Shown here one piece after another: positions 28,484-37,648 of a stretch of 64,000 nucleotides of DNA; the first letter of the stretch is position 1, and every line of letters starts with the position of its first letter. Source of the DNA: Thermococcus sp. 4557. Its GTDB lineage: Archaea > Methanobacteriota_B > Thermococci > Thermococcales > Thermococcaceae. A program made the position numbers and the translations under genes. Location: NCBI RefSeq assembly GCF_000221185.1, contig NC_015865.1, forward strand, positions 620,001 through 684,000, read 5' to 3'. A model generated the notes under the pieces. That model searched no databases, was not told the origin of the DNA, and saw only the letters and a program-made list of their open reading frames with translations.

Positions 28484-29034
28484 TACTCGTTGTGCCCGTG
28501 GGTGGTGTGGACACCGGAACCGTAGAGGCGGTTTCAAGGTTCGTTGACAGCTACTATTCCCGTTTGAGCCTCCCGGTCAGGGTGTCCGATACTATACCCG
28601 CAGAATGGTTCTCGGACGCGTACAATCCCTCCAGGGACCAGTTCCTCGGCAGGGTGTTTCTAGAGGCCCTTGGGGAGATAAGAGCAAAAACCGGGGCGAG
28701 GGCGGTTCTTGGAATCACATCCCTCGACCTCTACGAGAAGGGTCTCAACTTTATATTCGGGCTCGCCCACCCCGGGATGGGCGCCGCGGTCATTTCAACC
28801 TTCCGCCTTCGGCCCGAGTTCTACGGGGAGAGGTCCAACGCGAATCTGCTGGTTGAAAGGGCGGTTAAAGAGGCCATGCACGAGCTCGGCCACGTCTTCG
28901 GCCTGGGACACTGTCCGAACAGACTGTGCGTAATGCACTTCTCCAATTCCATACTCGACACGGACGTGAAGGGGCCGTACTACTGCACGTCCTGTGAGCT
29001 CAAACTGAAGAAAAACCTGGGGGTGATTTCATGA
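28480..29034 (+). CDS. amzA: Archaemetzincin metalloprotease
   Basis: Zinc metalloprotease of the archaemetzincin family, 184 residues. The zinc site HELGHVFGLGHC (residues ~129-140) is followed by the family cysteines and methionine (CPNRLCVMHFS) and a second CxxC (YCTSC) that binds a structural zinc. The GTG start overlaps the preceding stop as GTGA and its own stop overlaps the next ATG. Physiological substrates are unknown for the family. Confidence 0.95.
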   Translation: MILVVPVGGVDTGTVEAVSRFVDSYYSRLSLPVRVSDTIPAEWFSDAYNPSRDQFLGRVFLEALGEIRAKTGARAVLGITSLDLYEKGLNFIFGLAHPGMGAAVISTFRLRPEFYGERSNANLLVERAVKEAMHELGHVFGLGHCPNRLCVMHFSNSILDTDVKGPYYCTSCELKLKKNLGVIS

Positions 29035-29564
29035 TTGAGATAGAGATCAAAGGGTACGCGGATGATAAAATCTTCAGCAGGGTCAGGGAGAACTTCGAGA
29101 TGATACGGAAGGAGTATCACGAGGACACGTACTTTCAGCACCCCTGCAGGGACTTCGCCGAGACTGACGAGGCGCTCAGGATAAGGGTGAGGCGCTTCAA
29201 CGGGCACTTCGAGGCGTTTCTGACGTACAAAGGACCGAAGATAGACTCGAACTCAAAGACACGGAAGGAAATCGAAGTCCCGCTCAGCGATCCGGACAAG
29301 CACGCCGAGATACTGGCTCGCCTGGGCTTCAGGGAGGTCATGACCGTTGAAAAGGTCAGGGAGAAGTACTACGTGGACAAGGGAATTGTCATAGCACTGG
29401 ACGAGATCGACAGGCTCGGGAAGTTCATAGAGATAGAGGCCCTGGCCGAGAGCGAGGAGGCCGTGGAAGAGACCGTGAGGCGGCTGAGGAAGATACTTGA
29501 AGAACTGGGGGTAAAACGCTTTGAGAGACGTTCGTACCTCGAGCTCCTGCTTGAAAGGAGATGA
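29031..29564 (+). CDS. CYTH domain protein (class IV adenylate cyclase/CyaB-like)
   Basis: Triphosphate tunnel metalloenzyme of 177 residues. The hallmark ExExK motif is at residues 3-7 (EIEIK), and the tunnel's basic/acidic strands follow (EALRIRVRR, FLTYKGPK, SKTRKEIEV, VIALDEIDRLGKFIEIE). Family members make cAMP or hydrolyse triphosphates or thiamine triphosphate; the sequence alone does not decide. The ATG overlaps the archaemetzincin stop (ATGA), so it is translated together with that protease. Confidence 0.9.
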   Translation: MIEIEIKGYADDKIFSRVRENFEMIRKEYHEDTYFQHPCRDFAETDEALRIRVRRFNGHFEAFLTYKGPKIDSNSKTRKEIEVPLSDPDKHAEILARLGFREVMTVEKVREKYYVDKGIVIALDEIDRLGKFIEIEALAESEEAVEETVRRLRKILEELGVKRFERRSYLELLLERR

Positions 29565-29567
29565 GCT

Positions 29568-30395
29568 ATGGGGAAGCTTGATGAGTTCTTTAAATCCCTG
29601 GGAGGGGAGAAGAAGCGCTCCGAACTGGAGGTTCTGGAGGAGATCGAGGCGTACCTCCATGAGGGCGGGATAGACGAAGCCATCGCAAAGCTCCCTGAAC
29701 TCAAAAGGGAGCACAACCTCTTCCTCGCCCTCAGGATGATAGTGCGCGCCATAGTCGAAACGCTCGACGAGGCTGAGAGGCAGGGCACCCTCACAGACGA
29801 TGAAATAGGGATGATAAAGGAGAAGGTTCGGAGCCTGATTCCCGCCGTGAACGGCCTGTTAACCAAGCGCTATCGTGCCATTCTCCTCTCAGACCTGGCG
29901 GTTCTGTTTTACCGGCTAGACGACGAGCTCAATGGGGACCTCGCACTGAAGACCGCAATAAACCTCGCGGGGGACGATGCCGATATAGTGAGGGACATCA
30001 TTATGGAGCTCGTGAAGAGGGGGCTTTTGGCGAAGGCGGGCTACGCCATCAAGATGGCAAAGAATCAGGAAACCATTGACGTCGTGCTGGTCAATCTTGC
30101 GGAGAGCTTCTACCTCGCGGGCGACGAAAAGAGGGCGGCGTTGATATTGAAGCACATATCCCATCCGTTCCAGAGGGCCATGGCGCTCTACTACATGGCG
30201 TCCGTAGAGGGAGAGCGGGACCGGAAAAAGGCCCTCCGTCTTCTTGAAGCGGCCTTTGAGGAGGCAGAGAAGGTTGAATCTCCCGACGCGAGGTTCGAGC
30301 TCATGCTGAAGCTTTACGACCTCAAACACAGTCTTTTGGGGGAGAGCTTCAACGTGAGGGACGTCCTATCCTGGAGAGGAGCTCCTCAGGAGTGA
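29568..30395 (+). CDS. Helical-repeat protein of unknown function
   Basis: A 275-residue soluble protein, nearly all alpha-helical, with helix pairs resembling TPR or HEAT repeats between residues ~85 and ~250 (for example AILLSDLAVLFYRLDDELNGDL and ETIDVVLVNLAESFYLAGDE, partly quoted in spirit of paired helices). It begins MGKLDEFFKSLGG three bases after the CYTH stop and closes the operon. Such repeats usually hold protein partners, so a scaffold for its operon mates is plausible but unproven. The last 47 bases overlap the convergent ECF ATPase gene. Confidence 0.75.
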   Translation: MGKLDEFFKSLGGEKKRSELEVLEEIEAYLHEGGIDEAIAKLPELKREHNLFLALRMIVRAIVETLDEAERQGTLTDDEIGMIKEKVRSLIPAVNGLLTKRYRAILLSDLAVLFYRLDDELNGDLALKTAINLAGDDADIVRDIIMELVKRGLLAKAGYAIKMAKNQETIDVVLVNLAESFYLAGDEKRAALILKHISHPFQRAMALYYMASVEGERDRKKALRLLEAAFEEAEKVESPDARFELMLKLYDLKHSLLGESFNVRDVLSWRGAPQE

Positions 30396-31209
30396 GAACC
30401 GTCTCACCGAGCACGCCCCTTTTCTTCAGCTCATGGGAAACCTCAAGGGCCGGCGGCAGCTTCACCCCGAGCCTTCTTAGGGTGTCCGCCTCCTCCGCGA
30501 CCTCCTCAGGGGTCCCCTGGAGGACTATCTCCCCGCGGTCCATGACCATAACCCTGTCGGCGTAGCGGAGAATGTAGTCGGTATGGTGCTCCACGAGGAC
30601 GACGGTTATACCATGCTCCCTGTTGAGGAGCGACACAAGGCCCAGAACCTCCCTCCTTCCCACGGGGTCAAGCTGGCTCGTCGGCTCGTCGAGGACTATT
30701 ATTGACGGCTCCATCGCAAGAACAGCCGCGATAGCGAGCCTCTGCTGCTGACCGCCGCTCAGGTTCGGCGGGAACTCCTTCTCAAGACCCCTCAGGCCGG
30801 TGACCTCAAGGGCCCACCGGAGCCTTCTGAGTATCTCATTCCGCTCAAGCCCCAGGTTTTCCAGACCGAAGGCTATCTCCTCCTCCACCGTCATGTTGAA
30901 AAGCTGGCTCTCGGGGTTCTGAAGGACGAGGCCGACGACCGTGGAAAGCGTTGGGACGGGGGTTTCCTTCGTGTTGTACTCCTCCCCCGTCCTTGGGTCT
31001 TTAACAATCACGTCGCCCTCAAACTCCCCCTTTATCGAGTTCGGGATTATCCCGTTGAGGGTGAGGCAGAGGGTGGACTTTCCGCTCCCGCTCGGGCCGA
31101 TTATCCCGAGGAGCTCGCCCCTCTTTACCGTGAAGCTGACGTCCTTCAGGGAATAGCTCTCCGCCCGACGGTATTTGAAGCGGAGGTCCTCAACACGGAT
31201 TACGTTCAT
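30349..31209 (-). CDS. Energy-coupling factor type ABC ATPase
   Basis: ATP-binding subunit of the CbiO/EcfA type, 286 residues. Walker A GPSGSGKST, Q-loop LQNPESQLF (the Q-loop form typical of ECF ATPases), signature LSGGQQQRLAIAA, Walker B IIVLDEPTSQLDP and switch VEHH are all present. A longer frame upstream runs antisense to nothing coding and is discarded because the ATG at 31209 begins the conserved MNVIRVEDLRFKYRR and overlaps the trkH stop as ATGA. No S or T component lies nearby, so the partner membrane subunits are encoded elsewhere. Confidence 0.9.
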   Translation of the reverse strand: MNVIRVEDLRFKYRRAESYSLKDVSFTVKRGELLGIIGPSGSGKSTLCLTLNGIIPNSIKGEFEGDVIVKDPRTGEEYNTKETPVPTLSTVVGLVLQNPESQLFNMTVEEEIAFGLENLGLERNEILRRLRWALEVTGLRGLEKEFPPNLSGGQQQRLAIAAVLAMEPSIIVLDEPTSQLDPVGRREVLGLVSLLNREHGITVVLVEHHTDYILRYADRVMVMDRGEIVLQGTPEEVAEEADTLRRLGVKLPPALEVSHELKKRGVLGETVLTPEELLSRIGRPSR

Positions 31210-32687
31210 CTGCCCCTCACCACCCTCGGGACGAGGAAGAACGTGCTTATAATGAAGACTAGGGTGGAGAATATCTCGAGCCTCCCTATCCACATGTGGA
31301 GGATGAGGAGAATCTTCATATCCACGGGCATGTGGGTCGAGGTTATCCCCACGCTCAGCCCGACGTTGCCCTGTGCGGAGGCCACCTCGAAGAAGGAATC
31401 CACGAGGCTGGTTCCCATGCGGAGCATCGTGTAAACGGTTCCGATGAGGAGCAGGGCGATGTAGGTTATTGTGAAGCTCATAACCTCCTGAATATCCTCC
31501 TCGGTGAACAGATAGTTGCCGACCTTGCGCTTTATGACGGCTCCCCTGGGCAGTATGGCCTGCTGAATCGTCCATTTGAGGCTCTCGTACATCAGCGTGA
31601 CGCGGATGAGCTTTATACCTCCCGCAGTACTTCCAGCGCCACCGCCTATGACCATGAGGATTCCGATTATGAACTTGCCGAGCTCGGGGTACCTGCTGAG
31701 ATCGGCTATGCCGAAGCCCGTACACGTTATTGCAGAGACGGAGTGGAAAACCGACTGACGGAGGGATTCACCCACGGTGTCGCCCACCTGGATGAGACTG
31801 TAGGCAGTTATCGCAACCGCTGGGACGAGGAACACGAACATATACCCTACCTGGATGTCCTCAAAGAAGGGCTTCAGGTGCCTGCTGACGAACATCCTGT
31901 AGTGAACCGTGAAGTTGACGGCACCCATTATCATCAGGAATATCGTGACCGCCTCGATGGACGTGCTGTTGAAGTAGCCGATGCTGAGGTCGTGGGTGCT
32001 CATACCGCCCGTTCCCAGGCCGGTCATCGCGTGGGTGACGGCATCGAAGAGGGGCATGCCGTTGATGTAGTACAGGTAAATGCCGACAACGGTCAGGACG
32101 GAATATATCTGGAAGATGACCTTGGACGTGTTAACCAGGTTTGGGAGGATTCTCTCGCTCCTGGCCTCGGCCCGGTAAAGCCTCGCTGCAGCCACACCGG
32201 GGCGTATGAGAACGGTGAGGGCGACGAGAACTATACCGATTCCGCCGAGCCACTGCATCCAGGCACGCCAGAACAGGAGGATGTGGGGATAGCTCTCCAG
32301 ATTGGTCATCATGGTGAGGCCCGTGCCCGTCCACGCGCTCATGCTCTCGAAGTAGGAGTCTATGAACGACATCTTGGCTATGGCCATGAAGGGCACGACA
32401 CTTATGGCGGAGGCAAAGAGCCAGGTGAACGCGGCCGAAACCATGGCCTGCCTGAGGTTGACGTCCTCGATTTTACCCATGTGCCTTGCCAGCCAGGCAC
32501 CGAAGAGCACGGAGAATGTGCCTGGGAGGGCAAAGTAGATGACGTAGTTAATCTCCTCCGGATAAAACCAGGCCAGCAATACAGGGATGAGGTAGGCGAT
32601 GCCCACGCCCTGAAGGATTGAGCCGATGAGGTTCTTCACCACGAACAGATCGTCCGAGATGTTGATGTGCTTGCCGAGTTCCAGCAT
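31206..32687 (-). CDS. trkH: TrkH family potassium uptake protein
   Basis: Membrane subunit of a Trk/Ktr-type K+ (or Na+) transporter, 493 residues from the ATG at 32687, which follows GGTGGG. About ten to twelve hydrophobic segments are visible, with pore-loop glycine filters such as TGTGLTMM, TGLGTGGM, TCTGFGI and QGNVGLSVG, one in each repeat. A TATA-like CCTTTTATTTGG lies upstream. No TrkA regulatory subunit is adjacent; instead an ECF ATPase gene overlaps its stop by four bases. Confidence 0.92.
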   Translation of the reverse strand: MLELGKHINISDDLFVVKNLIGSILQGVGIAYLIPVLLAWFYPEEINYVIYFALPGTFSVLFGAWLARHMGKIEDVNLRQAMVSAAFTWLFASAISVVPFMAIAKMSFIDSYFESMSAWTGTGLTMMTNLESYPHILLFWRAWMQWLGGIGIVLVALTVLIRPGVAAARLYRAEARSERILPNLVNTSKVIFQIYSVLTVVGIYLYYINGMPLFDAVTHAMTGLGTGGMSTHDLSIGYFNSTSIEAVTIFLMIMGAVNFTVHYRMFVSRHLKPFFEDIQVGYMFVFLVPAVAITAYSLIQVGDTVGESLRQSVFHSVSAITCTGFGIADLSRYPELGKFIIGILMVIGGGAGSTAGGIKLIRVTLMYESLKWTIQQAILPRGAVIKRKVGNYLFTEEDIQEVMSFTITYIALLLIGTVYTMLRMGTSLVDSFFEVASAQGNVGLSVGITSTHMPVDMKILLILHMWIGRLEIFSTLVFIISTFFLVPRVVRGR

Positions 32688-32779
32688 AGGCCCACCGTAG
32701 GGGTAGGGTTCGCACCAAATAAAAGGTTTTCCCGTGGAAAGGTTTAAGGGGCACGTGCTCACCCCAGTTATGGTGATAA

Positions 32780-33670
<891 letters not shown>

Positions 33671-33897
33671 CGTTTTTCATTCAATTTTGCGGCAGGGTTT
33701 ATCCCCTTCTCCCATTCTTGGAAAGACATCGAAAACAGCCGAGTCAGCATCTCATTTTCTGTTTATTCGGGTCTGACTGCGGTTGAGTGAGCCGGTTCCA
33801 CAGGGATGTCCGCGTTCACAGTACCAGTGGGACGTTGTGGAGTGAGCAAGACGGGAGAAGAGGGGAATCAAGACCCCCATCGGGCTCGGCAGTTGGT
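33671..33897 (+). other. Intergenic stretch between map and tRNA-Ser
   Basis: 227 bases with no credible gene. A plus-strand TATA-like GGGTTTATCCCC at about 33697-33708 could start a transcript. Beyond it the sequence is mixed in composition, with a possible stem TCCACA (33803-33808) / TGTGGA (33835-33840) and an inner GTCC/GGAC pair. No C/D or H/ACA box pattern is convincing. A structured non-coding RNA is possible but unproven. Confidence 0.3.
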
Positions 33898-33900
33898 TGG

Positions 33901-33983
33901 CGCCGGGGCAGGGATTTGAACCCTGGTGGGCAGAGCCCACTGGATCTCGAGTCCAGCGCCTTCCCAGGCTAGGCTACCCCGGC
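33901..33983 (-). tRNA. tRNA-Ser (CGA)
   Basis: Read on the minus strand, the acceptor arms GCCGGGG and CCCCGGC pair fully, with discriminator G. The anticodon arm CTGGA-CTCGAGA-TCCAG gives anticodon CGA, the long variable arm TGGGCTCTGCCCA marks a class II tRNA, and the T arm is CAGGG-TTCAAAT-CCCTG. The 3' CCA is encoded (33898-33900). A minus-strand TATA (GATTTATAAAAC, about 34005-34016) lies ~28 bases before the 5' end. Confidence 0.96.
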
Positions 33984-34004
33984 GCGGTTGAGAGTTCATG
34001 GTGG

Positions 34005-34016
34005 AGTTTTATAAAT
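34005..34016 (-). promoter_or_regulatory. TATA box for tRNA-Ser
   Basis: GATTTATAAAAC on the minus strand lies about 22-33 bases upstream of the tRNA-Ser 5' end, the expected distance for transcription starting at or just before the mature tRNA. Confidence 0.6.
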
Positions 34017-34113
34017 CTTTCCGCGAAAAATTTATTAAAGAAATGTTATTAAAATCCTGTTGAAAAGGTTTAAATTGACCGGCGCCCTAGTATAATATGA
34101 AGGAGGTGACAGC

Positions 34114-35289
34114 ATGGTCGGTATTCTTGTGCAGGAAGTTATGACCGACAGGTTCCAGAAAATCGACATCGCCGCCCCGCTTTCTGAGGCGATTGGAATT
34201 TTCGAGAAGGAAGACCCCGACCTTATTCTGGTCTTCGACGGAAACCTGTACAAGGGAGTCCTGACACAGGACCTTATTATACGCTCCCACCTCAAGTGGG
34301 ACCCAACCAAGGCCAAGGTTAAGGATGTGTACAAAACCGCCCCGGTTATCAAGCCGGATGAAGACCTTAGCAAGGCCGCCAAGCTCATGATGGAGGTTGA
34401 TCTCCGCTCCCTCCCCGTTGGAGAGAGCAAGGCTGAAATCATTGGAGTTATAAGCGACATAGAGCTCCTCAAAAGGGTCGCCGAGGGAGAGTTCGGAAAG
34501 AAGAAAACGGAGGAGTTCATGACCAAGGACGTCATAACACTGAAGCCGGACGATACCGTTGCCAAGGCCCTTGCAACGATGCGCGACCACGCGATATCGA
34601 GGATTCCGATAGTAAACGAGACCGGAAAGCTCGAGGGGCTCGTAACCCTCCACGACCTCATCATAAGGTTCATCAAGCCCCGCTTCAAGTCCCAGTACGG
34701 TGAGGTGGCCGGTGAGAAGATTCCCCCGTTCAGCATGCAGCTCCGCGATGTCATGATAAGGGGCGTCATAACCGCCAGGCCGGAGGCCAGCGTCAGGGAG
34801 GCCGTGGCGACGATGATGGAGAACGACATCGACGGCCTCGTCCTCGTCGATGAGGGCAACAGGGTCGTGGGCATCCTGACCGTGAAGGACCTGCTCCTGC
34901 CCATATCCAGGATGGTCGAGAAGGAGGCCCGCTTCTACCTCCAGCTGGGAGGTGACGCTGAGATACTCAGCGACTTCACGAGGGAGCGCATCATAGACGA
35001 CGTCAAACGCTTCGTCGACGGCTACGAGGACCTCCTGGGCCAGGAGGGCATAATCTACCTCTACATAAGGCGCTTCAACGAGAAGTTCCGCGGCGTGCAC
35101 CTGTACCAGGCCAGGATGCGCGTTGTTACCGACAGGGGAGTGTTCATAGCCACCGGTGAAACCTGGGGTGCAATACAGGCAGTTCACGACGCCCTGAGGG
35201 CCATCGAGAGGCAGCTGCTCCAGAAGGCCGAGCTGGAGCACGACACCCGCTACTACAAGAGGTTCATAGAAAAATTGGGACTGGAGTGA
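34114..35289 (+). CDS. Four-CBS protein with C-terminal HPF/S30AE-like domain
   Basis: A 391-residue cytosolic fusion. Four CBS repeats occupy residues ~8-60, ~70-122, ~132-190 and ~213-268 (examples VQEVMTDRFQKIDI, TKDVITLKPDDTVAKALATM, VMIRGVITARPEASV). The last ~115 residues look like the ribosome hibernation factor fold: an initial helix (RERIIDDVKRFVDGYEDLL), strands YLYIRRFNE, VHLYQARMRVV and GVFIATGE, and a closing helix AIQAVHDALRAIERQLLQKA, echoing HPF/YfiA endings. CBS pairs usually bind adenine nucleotides, so I infer energy-sensed ribosome inactivation. CBS proteins acting as archaeal ribosome inhibitors have been reported; identity with them is not established here. TATA-like signal and AGGAGGTGA precede the ATG. 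Confidence 0.8.
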   Translation: MVGILVQEVMTDRFQKIDIAAPLSEAIGIFEKEDPDLILVFDGNLYKGVLTQDLIIRSHLKWDPTKAKVKDVYKTAPVIKPDEDLSKAAKLMMEVDLRSLPVGESKAEIIGVISDIELLKRVAEGEFGKKKTEEFMTKDVITLKPDDTVAKALATMRDHAISRIPIVNETGKLEGLVTLHDLIIRFIKPRFKSQYGEVAGEKIPPFSMQLRDVMIRGVITARPEASVREAVATMMENDIDGLVLVDEGNRVVGILTVKDLLLPISRMVEKEARFYLQLGGDAEILSDFTRERIIDDVKRFVDGYEDLLGQEGIIYLYIRRFNEKFRGVHLYQARMRVVTDRGVFIATGETWGAIQAVHDALRAIERQLLQKAELEHDTRYYKRFIEKLGLE

Positions 35290-35291
35290 TT

Positions 35292-36392
35292 TCACTCCAT
35301 TTTAAATTCTCTTTCGAGGATTTTCAGCTGCTGCTTCTCCAGTGATGCGGGATCAACGATAAGCGCCATGGTGCCTCCCTGGAGCAGCACCCTGTCTTTT
35401 ATGTTCAGAAGGAACTTAAACGCACTCTCAAACCCGTTCTCAACAATTAGATACTCCACCGCTTCCACGACAACCACCGTGTAGCCCCTGGCCAGGGCCC
35501 CGGCCATGAGATCCGTCAGGATGTCTATTTTGGTCGGGCTTATGGCGTACACCCTGGGTGAGTCCGAAAGCTCTCCCTCGGATACCCTCGTCATCCAGAA
35601 CACAACGGCATTCGGATGCAGCACGTCTTCAAGCGAATTGACGTCTCTCCGGGTTATCAGAATCATATTGGGTATCCTCTCAAACTCCCCCAGAGCCCTC
35701 CTCGCCGCGGCCCTGCTGGGATACATGAAAGCCCCACGGGGCACTTCGTGACCGTCGTCCGGGGCGGGGAAAACAAACGGCCAGAGAACGAAGCTCAGTG
35801 CGCCGATGGCCATCATAATCCTGAAGAGGGTGCCCAGCCAGAAACCGTAGGGGATGAACCACGGCCACGCGGCGGTTACTGGATACGTGGCGTTCAGAAA
35901 ACCCAGGAGAACCATCCCAGTGGGGAGGAGCATCTGACCCCATCTCCTGGAGATTACATGCCTGTAGAGCAGAAGACCCATGTAAATGTAGCCAGCAACG
36001 TAAACCATCATGGGGCCGAAGCTCTTCAGGAAGAAGCTTACCTCCACCGTGCTCACGTTGGTGATAACTATCCAGAGGTACGCCAGCACGCCCACCCCCA
36101 GGGCGAGGACGGAGTTCCTGAGGGAGGGGGTTGAAGGGTTCAGGTGTTCCGCGGCCAGTATCAGGAGAACCCCCTGGAACGCGGTGTTTATCATATCAAG
36201 CACGAAGGACACCGAAGATACAAGGGAAAGGCCCAGGGGTTCAAGGAGGAGCCTCTCCGGGTCGATGGCGGCCAGGAGGAAAGCAAACATCATCAGCATC
36301 CAGCCTCCGCTCTCCTCCCTCCGTGTTTTGTACGCCGCCACCCCAAACAGGACCCATCTCGAGATAAGGTTGAGGAAGTATGCCCAGCTCAA
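35292..36392 (-). CDS. Seven-helix membrane protein with C-terminal DUF835 domain
   Basis: A 366-residue protein: about seven hydrophobic segments in residues 1-215, then a soluble domain (~235-366) with the DUF835 pattern (MILITRRDVNSLEDV, AVVFWMTRVSEGE, TVVVVEAVEYLIVENGFESAFKFLL, GTMALIVDPASLE). DUF835 resembles the catalytically dead RecA-like domains used in archaeal signalling, and the 7-helix part may be sensory; both are inference. It lies between two convergent/tandem genes, ending two bases after the CBS-HPF gene and starting just inside the next gene's end. Confidence 0.8.
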   Translation of the reverse strand: MSWAYFLNLISRWVLFGVAAYKTRREESGGWMLMMFAFLLAAIDPERLLLEPLGLSLVSSVSFVLDMINTAFQGVLLILAAEHLNPSTPSLRNSVLALGVGVLAYLWIVITNVSTVEVSFFLKSFGPMMVYVAGYIYMGLLLYRHVISRRWGQMLLPTGMVLLGFLNATYPVTAAWPWFIPYGFWLGTLFRIMMAIGALSFVLWPFVFPAPDDGHEVPRGAFMYPSRAAARRALGEFERIPNMILITRRDVNSLEDVLHPNAVVFWMTRVSEGELSDSPRVYAISPTKIDILTDLMAGALARGYTVVVVEAVEYLIVENGFESAFKFLLNIKDRVLLQGGTMALIVDPASLEKQQLKILEREFKME

Positions 36393-37648
36393 AGCTTCCG
36401 TACCTCCTTCTCCTGCCTGACGATCAGCAGGCTGCCGGGAGGAACGTTTCTATCAACTATGGCACCGGGACCTATGAAAGAGTTGCTCCCTATCTTTCTG
36501 CCGGGATAAATGCTGACGTTTATGCCCACCTTGACGTCGTGGCCGATTATCGCGCCGAGCTTGTGCCTGCCGCTGTCCTCGAGCTTACCCTTAACCTCGA
36601 CCTTCACGTTGCCCCTGTCGTGTCTGAGGTTCGCGGTTATCGTCCCCGCGCCCAGGTTGGTGTTCTCCCCGATTATTGAGTCACCGACGTAGTTGAGGTG
36701 GGGCGCATTGCTGCCGTCCATTATTATGGAGTTCTTGACCTCCACCGCGTTGCCCACGTGACAGCCGTCCCCTATACTGGTGGCGGGCCGTATGAAGCAG
36801 TTGGGGCCAATTTTGGAGTTCCTTCCTATCTTAACCGGACCCACGATGTACGCCCCGCTCCGGACGACTGTGCCCTCTCCAATCTCAACCGGCGGGACTA
36901 TGGTGGCCCCCTCCTCCACTATACCCCGTATTTCGTGCCTCAGCTTGTTCTTCAGGAGGTACTCGTTGAGCTCAAGGAGGTTCCAGGGCCTGCCTATGTC
37001 GTTCCAGTAGCCGGAGTAAACCGCGTATGTCACCCTTCTGCCCGCCCGTATCATGAGGTTGAGGGTGTCCGTTATCTCGTACTCTCCGCGCTTGCTCACC
37101 GGGGTCTTCTCGATGAACTCAAAAACCTCGGGCCTGAATATGTAAACGCCGAGGTTGGCGTAGCCGGGAACCTTCCCGGGTTTCTCCTTCACCCCGGAAA
37201 CAAGGCTCCCCTCGACCTCTATCTTGCCAAAGTGGCTGAGGTCGTCGAACTCTTTAACAAGAAGGGCAGCGTCGGCCTTTTCCCTCCTGAAGGCCCCTAT
37301 CAGATCCTTTACACCCTCGATCTCAAAGTAAATGTCGCCGTTGGCCACTATGAACTCCTCTTCCCCGATGTTCTTCCGGGCGGACTCTATCGCCTTGGCA
37401 GTCCCTTCACCGGGCAACTGGTCAACGTAGGTTATCGGTTTGCCGTTGAACTCATCGCCCAGGGTCTTGATCAGCTTCTCCTTCTCGTATCGAACAACGA
37501 TGATGAACTCATCCACGAAAGGGTCTAGGTTCTCAAGAACGTAACCGATTATAGGCCTGTTGGCCACTTTGAGTATAACCTTTGGCCTGTCATCCGTCAG
37601 CGGCCGGAGCCTTTCACCCTTTCCAGCGGCAAGAACAACAGCCTTCAC
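36389..37648 (-). CDS. Bifunctional sugar-1-phosphate nucleotidylyltransferase/acetyltransferase (GlmU-like)
   Basis: A 419-residue two-domain enzyme for nucleotide-sugar synthesis, probably UDP-GlcNAc. The N-terminal nucleotidyltransferase begins VLAAGKGERLRPLTDDRPK, with the acid FIVANGDIYF; the C-terminal half (from ~250) is a hexapeptide beta-helix with GRHKLGAIIGHDVKVG, as in archaeal dual-function ST0452-type proteins. The GTG at 37648 is the start because the conserved KAVVLAAG follows at once and the codon overlaps the upstream gene stop (ATGTGA). It is cotranscribed with the UppP-like gene. Confidence 0.93.
   Translation of the reverse strand: MKAVVLAAGKGERLRPLTDDRPKVILKVANRPIIGYVLENLDPFVDEFIIVVRYEKEKLIKTLGDEFNGKPITYVDQLPGEGTAKAIESARKNIGEEEFIVANGDIYFEIEGVKDLIGAFRREKADAALLVKEFDDLSHFGKIEVEGSLVSGVKEKPGKVPGYANLGVYIFRPEVFEFIEKTPVSKRGEYEITDTLNLMIRAGRRVTYAVYSGYWNDIGRPWNLLELNEYLLKNKLRHEIRGIVEEGATIVPPVEIGEGTVVRSGAYIVGPVKIGRNSKIGPNCFIRPATSIGDGCHVGNAVEVKNSIIMDGSNAPHLNYVGDSIIGENTNLGAGTITANLRHDRGNVKVEVKGKLEDSGRHKLGAIIGHDVKVGINVSIYPGRKIGSNSFIGPGAIVDRNVPPGSLLIVRQEKEVRKL

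Noticed and set aside
31210-31725. N-terminal extension of the ECF ATPase frame
   Set aside because: It lies antisense-frame within trkH on the same strand and has a low-complexity, His/Arg-rich composition. The ATG at 31209 overlaps the trkH stop and begins the conserved domain.
33787-33972. Plus-strand 61-codon frame reaching into tRNA-Ser
   Set aside because: Its C-terminal GRDLNPGGQ is the usual false translation of an antisense tRNA T arm; no ribosome site.
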